DNA from: Streptomyces cadmiisoli
GTDB lineage: Bacteria; Actinomycetota; Actinomycetes; Streptomycetales; Streptomycetaceae
Length of the DNA stretch: 64,000 nt
Assembly: GCF_003261055.1 (NCBI RefSeq)
Contig: NZ_CP030073.1
Coordinates: 5,642,001-5,706,000, forward strand
Direction: 5' to 3'
A model generated the notes under the pieces. That model worked only from the letters and a program-made list of their open reading frames with translations, was not told where the DNA came from and did not search any database. This document shows, piece after piece, positions 35,127 to 41,870 of the stretch. Position 1 is the first letter of the stretch, and the number at the start of each line of letters is the position of its first letter. A program made the translations under genes and the position numbers.

Positions 35127-36085
35127 CGCGCGCCGCCCTGCTCCGCGGCGGCGGCCTCGCCGCCCGGTCCCTCGGTGCCGGACCCGGGCGCGGCGACCTC
35201 CGCCGCCGTCGGGTACGAGTCCTGCGCGCCCGCCCGGGTCACCGCCACCGCGCCGACCCGCGCCGCGAACGCGGCCGCGTCCGCCAGCTCGTCGCCCTGG
35301 CCGAGCCGCCACGCCAGCGCCGCCGTGAACGCGTCACCGGCGCCGGTGGTGTCCACGGCGTCCACCGGCACCGCCGGCACATGGGTCACACCCTGCGCCG
35401 AGGCCACCAGCGCGCCCTCGGCGCCCAGGGTCACGACCACCGAGCGCGGCCCTCGGGCCAGCAGCAGCCGCGCCCAGTGGGCGGGATCGTCGCCGACGGT
35501 CGTGTCGCCGAGGAGCACCTTCGCCTCGTGCTCGTTCACGATCAGCGGGTCGCAGGCGGCCAGCAGGCTCGTCGGCAGCGGCCGCGGCGGGGACGGGTTC
35601 AGCACGAACCGGCTGCCGGGCGCCAGCGACCGCACGGTCTCCTCCACCGTCTCCAGCGGGATCTCCAGCTGGGCCGAGACCACCCGCGAGGCCTGGAAGA
35701 GGCTCGCCGCCGTCCGCACGTCCTGCGGGGTGAGCCGGCCGTTCGCCCCCGGCGACACCACGATGCTGTTGTCCCCGGACGGGTCCACGGTGATCAGCGC
35801 GACACCGGTCGGCGCACCGCCGACGAGCACGCCGACCGTGTCGACGCCGGCCGCCCGCTGCGAGTCGAGCAGCAGCCGTCCGTACGCGTCGTCGCCGACC
35901 CGGGCGAGCAGCGCCGTGCGGGCCCCGAGCCGGGCGGCGGCCACCGCCTGGTTCGCGCCCTTGCCGCCCGGGTGGACGGCCAGGTCCGAGCCCAGCACCG
36001 TCTCCCCGGCCGCGGGCCGCCGCTCGACCCCGATCACCAGGTCGGCGTTGGCCGACCCGACGACCAGCAGGTCGTAGTCGTACAT
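35123..36085 (-). CDS. rbsK: Ribokinase
   Basis: A 320-aa PfkB-family sugar kinase that phosphorylates ribose at O-5. The N-terminal YDLLVVGSANADLVIGVERRPAAGETVLGSDLAVHPGGKGANQAVAAARLG is the ribokinase signature (GGKGANQA). The C-terminal DTTGAGDAFTAALAWRLG holds the catalytic Asp and anion hole. It sits between rbsD (four-base overlap) and the fused permease-binding protein gene. The ATG at 36085 is preferred over the adjacent GTG at 36088 because of GGGGAG seven bases upstream. A very strong hairpin lies just before it, so its expression may be set separately from the transporter genes. Confidence 0.93.
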   Translation of the reverse strand: MYDYDLLVVGSANADLVIGVERRPAAGETVLGSDLAVHPGGKGANQAVAAARLGARTALLARVGDDAYGRLLLDSQRAAGVDTVGVLVGGAPTGVALITVDPSGDNSIVVSPGANGRLTPQDVRTAASLFQASRVVSAQLEIPLETVEETVRSLAPGSRFVLNPSPPRPLPTSLLAACDPLIVNEHEAKVLLGDTTVGDDPAHWARLLLARGPRSVVVTLGAEGALVASAQGVTHVPAVPVDAVDTTGAGDAFTAALAWRLGQGDELADAAAFAARVGAVAVTRAGAQDSYPTAAEVAAPGSGTEGPGGEAAAAEQGGAR

Positions 36086-36111
36086 CACTTGTCTCCCCTG
36101 TTAGGTGAGTT

Positions 36112-36157
36112 GGGCGGGCGGCCGACCGGGCCGGATGTCCCGGTCGGCCGCCCGCCC
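36112..36157 (-). terminator. Very strong intra-operon hairpin between transporter and rbsK
   Basis: A perfect 19-bp stem (left arm 36112-36130, right arm 36139-36157, GC almost throughout) with an eight-base loop lies 12 bases after the fused transporter gene and 27 bases before rbsK. It should partly terminate or block 3' decay, lowering rbsK-rbsD expression relative to the transporter, unless rbsK has its own promoter. Confidence 0.8.
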
Positions 36158-36168
36158 GCTGCCCGACG

Positions 36169-38115
36169 TCAGCCGCCGAAGCCGGCCACGTTCTCCTTGG
36201 TGACCACCTTCACCGGCACCTTCACCAGCTGGCTGAGCTTCTCGCCGTCGGCGGCCCGCAGCGCGTTGTCCACCGCGATCCGGCCGAGTTCCTTCGGCTG
36301 CTGCGCCACGGACGCGAACAGCGTGCCGTTCTCGACCGCCGTCAGCCCGTCCGGGGTGCCGTCGAAACCGACGACCTGCACGGACTTGCCCGCCTTGGAG
36401 CCGAGCGCCTTGATCGCGCCGAGCGCCATCTCGTCGTTCTCCGCGAAGACACCGTCCACGTCCGGGTGGGCCTGGAGGAGGTTGGTCATCACGTCGAGGC
36501 CCTTGGTGCGGTCGAAGTCGGCGGGCTGCTTGGCGACCACCTTGATGCCCGGGTAGTCCTTCAGGCCCTCGGCGAAGCCCGCGCCGCGCTCCCGGCTGGC
36601 GGAGGTGCCGGCCTGGCCCTGGAGGATCACGATGGTGCCCTGCCCGCCGAGCTTCTCGGCCAGCGCCTTGGCGCCCAGCTCACCGCCCTCGACGTTGTCG
36701 GAGGCCACCAGGGCCGCCGTCTGCGCCTTGTTCACACCGCGGTCGACGCCGATCACCGGGATGTCGGCCTTGTTCGCGGACCGCACCGCCGGACCGGCGG
36801 CGTCGGAGTCCACCGGGTTCACGATGATCGAGGACACGCCCTCGCTGGTGAAGTTCTGCAACTGGTTGGCCTGCTGGGAGGCGTCGTTCTGCGCGTCGGT
36901 GACGGTGAGGTCCACCCCGAGCTTCTTGGCCTCCGCCTCGGCACCCGACCGGATCTGCACGAAGAACGGGTTGTTGAGCGTGGACAGCGACAGCCCGACC
37001 TTCTTGGTCGTCGACGAGGACCCGCTGTGCAGCAGCGAGGTCGCCCCGACTATCGCCGCCGCGACCACGGCCGCCAGCAGATACGTCACTGCCTGCTTGC
37101 CCCGGTTGCCGCCACCGGTCCCGGCCGCGACGGGAGTCGCCCCGGCCTTGCGCCGCACCGTGTCGAGCAGCACCGCCAGCGCGATGACGACACCGATGAC
37201 GACCTGCTGCCAGAAGGCGGACACGGACAGCAGGTTCAGGCCGTTGCGCAGGACCGCGAGGATCAGCGCGCCGATCAGCGTGCCCGACGCCTTGCCGGTG
37301 CCGCCCGCGAGCGAGGCGCCGCCGATGACGACCGCGGCGATCGCGTCCAGCTCGTAGCCCTGCGCGGCCTGCGGCTGCGCGGAGGACAGCCGGGAGGCGA
37401 GCACGATGCCCGCGATCGCGGCGAACAGGCCGGAGAAGGCGTAGATGGCGAGCTTCTGCTTCTTCACCCGCAGACCCGAAAGACGGGCCGCTTCCTCGTT
37501 GCCGCCGATCGCGTACATCGAACGCCCGATGTACGTCCGGCGCAGCACGAAGGCCGTGAGCAGCCAGATGGCGATCATCACGAGCACCGGCACCGGCAGC
37601 CATCCGCCGAGCGTGTCGCCGAGGTGCGAGACCGAGTCGGGGAACGGGATGGGCGAGCCCTGCGAGATGACCAGGGACAGACCGCGCGCCACGGACAGCA
37701 TGGCCAGGGTCGCGATGAACGACGGCAGCTTGCCGTACGAGACCAGGAAACCGTTGACGAGTCCGCAGGCGATACCGGTCGCGATGGCGAGGAGGACCGC
37801 GAGCACCACCGGGACGCCGTCCTGGGTGGCGCTCCAGGCGAGCACCGTCGCGGAGAGGGCGGCCACCGAACCGACCGACAGGTCGATGCCCGCCGAGACG
37901 ATCACGAAGGTGACACCGAAGGCGAGGATCGCGGTGACCGCGGCCTGGACTCCGATGTTGAGGAGGTTGTCGGTGGTCAGGAAGTCCCCGGACAGCGCCG
38001 ACAGCGCGATGACCAGGACGATGAGTGCGGTGAGCGCGCCGTTGTCGAGCAGCAGCCGGCGCAGGCCGGAGGCGCTGCCCGCGCCGGCCGAACCCTTGAG
38101 TGTGTCAGTGGCCAC
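36169..38115 (-). CDS. Fused ribose ABC permease and substrate-binding protein (RbsC-RbsB)
   Basis: A 648-aa fusion. Residues about 20-330 are an RbsC-type permease (GALTALIVLVIALSALSGDFLTTDNLLNIGVQAAVTAILAFGVTFVIVSAGIDLSVGS, later GGNEEAARLSGLRVKKQK, the EAA-like coupling loop). A linker with one extra hydrophobic segment (about 340-360, YLLAAVVAAAIVGATSLL) leads to an RbsB-type binding domain from about 370 (KKVGLSLSTLNNPFFVQIRSG) to the end. The binding protein is normally a separate lipoprotein; here the extra segment tethers it outside the membrane at fixed stoichiometry. The GTG start overlaps rbsA by 11 bases. I recall similar bifunctional proteins from other Streptomyces. Confidence 0.93.
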   Translation of the reverse strand: MATDTLKGSAGAGSASGLRRLLLDNGALTALIVLVIALSALSGDFLTTDNLLNIGVQAAVTAILAFGVTFVIVSAGIDLSVGSVAALSATVLAWSATQDGVPVVLAVLLAIATGIACGLVNGFLVSYGKLPSFIATLAMLSVARGLSLVISQGSPIPFPDSVSHLGDTLGGWLPVPVLVMIAIWLLTAFVLRRTYIGRSMYAIGGNEEAARLSGLRVKKQKLAIYAFSGLFAAIAGIVLASRLSSAQPQAAQGYELDAIAAVVIGGASLAGGTGKASGTLIGALILAVLRNGLNLLSVSAFWQQVVIGVVIALAVLLDTVRRKAGATPVAAGTGGGNRGKQAVTYLLAAVVAAAIVGATSLLHSGSSSTTKKVGLSLSTLNNPFFVQIRSGAEAEAKKLGVDLTVTDAQNDASQQANQLQNFTSEGVSSIIVNPVDSDAAGPAVRSANKADIPVIGVDRGVNKAQTAALVASDNVEGGELGAKALAEKLGGQGTIVILQGQAGTSASRERGAGFAEGLKDYPGIKVVAKQPADFDRTKGLDVMTNLLQAHPDVDGVFAENDEMALGAIKALGSKAGKSVQVVGFDGTPDGLTAVENGTLFASVAQQPKELGRIAVDNALRAADGEKLSQLVKVPVKVVTKENVAGFGG

Positions 38116-39625
38116 TGGAGGCCTCCGTTCCGTTGGTGGGGGTGCTGACGGCGAGCGCCATCACCGTGTCCTGAGTCGCCTGGTCGGCGGGGAGTTCGCC
38201 GGCGATCCGGCCCTGGGCCATCACCAGCACCCGGTCGCTCATGCCGAGCACCTCGGGCAGATCGCTGGAGATCATCAGGACGGCGGCTCCGGCGGCCGTC
38301 AGCCGGTTGATGAGCTGGTAGATCTCGACCTTGGCGCCCACGTCGATACCGCGGGTCGGCTCGTCGAGGATCAGGACCTTCGTGTCGGCGAGCAGCCACT
38401 TGCCGATGACGACCTTCTGCTGGTTGCCGCCGGACAGGGTGCGCACATGCTGGCCGAGTCCGGCCATGCGCACCCCGAGCTGCTTCGCGATCCGCTCGGC
38501 GGCCTCGTGCTGGCCCTTGAGGTCGACCAGTCCGCCGCGGCTGGTCGACCGCAGCGTGACCAGGCCGAGGTTCTCCTCGACGGAGGCGTCCAGCACCAGT
38601 CCCTGTCCCTTGCGGTCCTCGGGCACGAGCCCGATCCCGGCGGACATGGCGGCGTTGACGTCGTGCCCCCTGAGGGGCGCGCCCGCGACCTTCACGGCGC
38701 CCTTGTCGTAGGGGTCGGCACCGAACACGGCCCGTACGACCTCCGTGCGGCCGGCTCCGACGAGCCCGGCGATGCCGACGACCTCACCGGCCCGCACCTC
38801 GAAGCTCACGTCGTGGAAGACGCCGTCCCGGGTGAGCCCCTCCACCTTGAGGAGGGAGTCACCGGTCTCGGTCCGCTCCCGCGGGTACTGCTGCTCGATC
38901 GACCGGCCCACCATGAGGCGCACGAGTTCGTCCTCGGGAGTGCTCGCCGGAACCTGTCCGACGCTCTTGCCGTCCCGGATGACCGTGACCCGGTCCCCGA
39001 GCGCGGCGATCTCCTCCAGGTGGTGCGTGATGAAGACGATCCCGACGCCGTCCTCACGCAGGCTGCGCACGATGGAGAACAGCTTGTCGACCTCCTCCGT
39101 GGTGAGCACGGCGGTCGGCTCGTCCATGATCAGCACCCGCGCGTTCAGGCTGAGCGCCTTGGCGATCTCCACCATCTGGAGGCGGGCGATGCCGAGTTCA
39201 CGCACGCGTGCGCGGGGCGAGACGCTGACACCGACCCGCTTCAGCAGGACCTCGGCGTCGGCCTCCATCCGTTTGCGGTCGATCATCCCGAAGCGGCGCG
39301 GCTGCCGGCCCAGGAAGATGTTCTCGGCGACGGTCAGGTCGGGGACGAGGTTGAACTCCTGGTAGATGGTGGCGATGCCGAGCCGCTCGGAGTCCTGTGC
39401 GCCGTGGATGCGCACCTCCTGCCCGCCGGCCAGGATCCGCCCGGCGTCGGGGGTGTAGGCACCGGACAGCATCTTGATCAGCGTGCTCTTGCCGGCGCCG
39501 TTCTCGCCGAGCAGCACATGCACCTCGCCGCGCCGCAGGTCGAAGTCGACTCCGTCGAGAGCCACCACGCCGGGGAAGGTCTTCCGTATGCCTTCGATGC
39601 GCAGCAACTCGTCCTGGTTGCTCAC
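38105..39625 (-). CDS. rbsA: Ribose ABC transporter ATP-binding protein
   Basis: A 506-aa sugar-importer ATPase with two ABC domains. The first has Walker A GENGAGKST near residue 38 and a signature-type region with Walker B VLIMDEPTAVLT. The second has the usual degenerate Walker A of this family (GIAGLVGAGRTEVV), signature LSGGNQQKVVIGKWL and Walker B VLILDEPTRGIDVG. It energises uptake by the fused RbsC-RbsB protein. The GTG at 39625 follows AAGGAG and overlaps the LacI stop by four bases, so regulator, ATPase and permease are one transcript. Confidence 0.94.
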   Translation of the reverse strand: MSNQDELLRIEGIRKTFPGVVALDGVDFDLRRGEVHVLLGENGAGKSTLIKMLSGAYTPDAGRILAGGQEVRIHGAQDSERLGIATIYQEFNLVPDLTVAENIFLGRQPRRFGMIDRKRMEADAEVLLKRVGVSVSPRARVRELGIARLQMVEIAKALSLNARVLIMDEPTAVLTTEEVDKLFSIVRSLREDGVGIVFITHHLEEIAALGDRVTVIRDGKSVGQVPASTPEDELVRLMVGRSIEQQYPRERTETGDSLLKVEGLTRDGVFHDVSFEVRAGEVVGIAGLVGAGRTEVVRAVFGADPYDKGAVKVAGAPLRGHDVNAAMSAGIGLVPEDRKGQGLVLDASVEENLGLVTLRSTSRGGLVDLKGQHEAAERIAKQLGVRMAGLGQHVRTLSGGNQQKVVIGKWLLADTKVLILDEPTRGIDVGAKVEIYQLINRLTAAGAAVLMISSDLPEVLGMSDRVLVMAQGRIAGELPADQATQDTVMALAVSTPTNGTEASSGH

Positions 39626-40677
39626 GGCTTGCTCCTTTGTACGGGGGACTGCGCAGGCACCGGGGACTGCGCGGGAGTACCCTCCCCGGGCTCGCCGCAC
39701 GAGCGGCGAACGACGAGACGGGCGGGGAGGGCGACGGACTGCGGGGGCCGCCCCTCGATCCGGTCGACCAGTGCCCGGACGGCGGCCCGCCCCAGCTCAC
39801 CGGTCGGCTGGGCGATCGCCGTGATCGGCGGATCCGTGTGCACGAACCAGGGGATGTCGTCGAACGCGGCGAGCGCGATGTCGTCGGGGATCCGCAGCCC
39901 GCGCGCGCGGACCGCGTCCAGCGCGCCGAGCGCCATCAGGTTGTCCGCGGCGAACACGACCTCGGGGGGCTCGGGCAGGTCGAGGAAGCGCTCGGTCACC
40001 CGGCGCCCGCTCTCGGCCTGGAAGTCGCCCTGGCCTATGCAGACGTCGGGGAGGGGGAGCCCGAACTCGGCCAGCGCCTCCCGGAAGGCCTCGACACGCT
40101 CGCTGCCGGTGGTGGTGGCCGCCGGTCCCGCGATGATGGCGAGCCTGCGGTGCCCCAGCCGGTGCAGATGCGCGACGAGGTCCCGTACGGCGGCGCGTCC
40201 GTCCGCCCGGACCACCGGCACGTCGACGCCCGGGATCCACCGGTCCACGAACACCATCGGGGTCCCGGCCCGCGCGGCGTCGAGCATGAGCGGCGATCCG
40301 CCGTCGGTGGGGGAGACCAGCAGCCCGTCGATCCGCCGGTCCAGCAGCGTCCGTACGTGGTGGTCCTGCAACTCGGGCCGCTCGTCGGCGTTGCCGATCA
40401 CGACGCTGTACCCGAGGGCGCGGGCCTCCTCCTCCACGGAGCGGGCCAGCTCGGTGAAGTACGGGTTCATCACGTCGCTGATGACCAGACCCAGGGTCCG
40501 GGTCTCGTCGGTGCGCAGCGACCGGGCGACCGCGTTGGGCCGGTACCCCAGGGCCTCGACGGCGGCCAGCACCCGCGCGCGGGCGTCGGCGCTCACCGAC
40601 GGGTGACCGTTCAGGACGCGTGACACCGTGGCGACGGAGACCCCGGCCTCGGCCGCGACGTCCTTGATGCTCGCCAT
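39622..40677 (-). CDS. rbsR: LacI-family regulator of the ribose operon
   Basis: A 351-aa LacI/GalR repressor. The HTH is MASIKDVAAEAGVSVATVSRVLNGHPSVSADARARVLAAVEALGYRPNAVARSLRT, and the effector domain has TLGLVISDVMNPYFTELARSVEEEARALGY, HRRLAIIAGPA and AFDDIPWFVHTDPPITAIAQP. It is the first gene of the operon, directly followed by rbsA with a four-base overlap, so it is co-expressed with its targets. Two LacI-type sites upstream (40697-40710, 40727-40741) fit autoregulation released by ribose. The ATG at 40677 is the family start. The symbol is assigned by context. Confidence 0.92.
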   Translation of the reverse strand: MASIKDVAAEAGVSVATVSRVLNGHPSVSADARARVLAAVEALGYRPNAVARSLRTDETRTLGLVISDVMNPYFTELARSVEEEARALGYSVVIGNADERPELQDHHVRTLLDRRIDGLLVSPTDGGSPLMLDAARAGTPMVFVDRWIPGVDVPVVRADGRAAVRDLVAHLHRLGHRRLAIIAGPAATTTGSERVEAFREALAEFGLPLPDVCIGQGDFQAESGRRVTERFLDLPEPPEVVFAADNLMALGALDAVRARGLRIPDDIALAAFDDIPWFVHTDPPITAIAQPTGELGRAAVRALVDRIEGRPPQSVALPARLVVRRSCGEPGEGTPAQSPVPAQSPVQRSKP

Positions 40678-40696
40678 TACCGTCCCCACCTCCTCG

Positions 40697-40710
40697 TGGA
40701 ATCGTTTACA
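40697..40710. promoter_or_regulatory. LacI-type site A upstream of ribose operon
   Basis: TGGAATCGTTTACA contains the LacI-family core AATCGTTT in inverted form relative to site B (TGTAAACGATTCCA on the other strand). It lies 20 bases before the LacI start codon. Confidence 0.7.
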
Positions 40711-40726
40711 TCGACGACACGAAGGA

Positions 40727-40741
40727 TTGGAAACGATTACA
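40727..40741. promoter_or_regulatory. LacI-type site B upstream of ribose operon
   Basis: TTGGAAACGATTACA carries the same GGAAACGATTAC / GTAAACGATTCC pattern as site A, about 30 bp centre to centre (three helical turns). Two phased sites suit a tetrameric or cooperative LacI repressor over the ribose promoter. Confidence 0.7.
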
Positions 40742-40773
40742 CGGGGGTAAATCAACCCCTTGCCGGTAGCCCG

Positions 40774-41268
40774 AGACCGGATCGTGATAATCCGCATACT
40801 GTGAGCGGGGGCCGAGGGCAGGGTCCTCCGGGGTTCGCGGAGGGGGTACGGGTGTCCGGGAGCGGCGACGGCGTGGGCACGCGCGCGGGTGGGGGCGGGG
40901 CCGGACCGGGGCAGGGGGAAGTGCGGACGGGATGCGTCGCGAGGCGGCGTGGCGCGGCGGCGGGTCGTACGTGCGGGGGGTCCGTGTTGTGACAGGACAG
41001 ACATCGGTCCGCGGGCGGGGCGGAGGTGCGCCGGGGAGTCACCGCGGCGGCGAGCCCGCGTCGCCGGCCGGATCGGCGTCATCCGCACGGCGTGAGCGCG
41101 CGGGCGCGCCGGGGCGGCGTGCGCGCGGGGCCGGAGGCGTCCATACGCGGGGCCCGCACCCGGGCAGGGGGCGTACGCGCGCGGTGGGCCGGTTGTGCGC
41201 CGGAATCATCCGTGCAGGTGGAGCCCGCCGGGCTTCCGGGCCGTCGTCATCCCCGCAGCGTGAGCCCG
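40774..41268. repeat. Four degenerate copies of a 33-bp motif in a gene-free gap
   Basis: The gap 40742-41246 has no supported gene. It holds a motif of the form CCGGATCG-n4-ATCCGCA-n4-GTGAGCG at about 40776-40807 and 41068-41098, with weaker versions at about 41200-41226 and 41238-41267. The last overlaps the stop codon of the YjbR-HhH gene. The best two copies agree at roughly 24 of 33 positions. They could be decayed duplications of that gene's 3' end or a regulatory repeat. Confidence 0.45.
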
Positions 41269-41786
41269 CGCCGTTCCAGCTCCTCCGACAGCACGCGCAC
41301 GGCCTTCGGGCCGACACCGTGCAGGGCCAGCAGCTCCGGCGCGGAGTGCCGCGCCACCTGCTCCAGCGTCCGCACCCCCACGCCGTACAGGGCCTGGGTG
41401 GCCGGCCTGCCGATGCCCGCGGGCAGGTCGCCGCCCGGCCGGTCGGCAGCCGCCTCCGCCTCGGCGACCGTCGCCGCGAGCCGTTTCGGGGCGCGGCTGA
41501 ACCACGACGCCCTGACCAGGGCGTTCAGGTCCTTCCCGTTGATGTCCGCGAGCGCCACGCGCAGGCCGACCGGCGCACCCGCGTGCAGGAGCGGCTCACT
41601 GCCCGGGTGCGCGGCCAGCGCGGCCTCGGTCTCCGCGCGCGGCAGGCGCAACTGCACCCGGCCGTCCTTCGTCGCGGCGGCGAAGCGGTGGCCGCGCACG
41701 GTGAAGGCGACCGTACCGAGGTGCGCGCTCTCCGCCACCTCGGGAAGGGCGAGCGCGGCCTTGCGCAACTGGGCCAGGCTGGTCAT
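41247..41786 (-). CDS. MmcQ/YjbR-like protein with C-terminal helix-hairpin-helix domain
   Basis: A 179-aa two-domain protein. Residues about 1-115 match the YjbR/MmcQ CyaY-like fold (LRKAALALPEVAESAHLGTVAFTVRGHRFAAATKDGRVQLRLPRAETEAAL). Residues about 122-176 form a helix-hairpin-helix pair (GIGRPATQALYGVGVRTLEQVARHSAPELLALHGVGPKAVRVLSEELERRG), usual in DNA-binding or helicase-linked proteins. It is divergent from the recD2 helicase gene across 84 bp, which suggests a DNA-metabolism role, but none is proven. The ATG at 41784-41786 fits the family start. Confidence 0.82.
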   Translation of the reverse strand: MTSLAQLRKAALALPEVAESAHLGTVAFTVRGHRFAAATKDGRVQLRLPRAETEAALAAHPGSEPLLHAGAPVGLRVALADINGKDLNALVRASWFSRAPKRLAATVAEAEAAADRPGGDLPAGIGRPATQALYGVGVRTLEQVARHSAPELLALHGVGPKAVRVLSEELERRGLTLRG

Positions 41787-41870
41787 GCGCCGAGTCTTCC
41801 ACGCCGCACCCGCACGGGGGACCGGTGGCCACCCGAGGGCGCTGTCAGCGGCACCCGGTAGCGTCGCACC

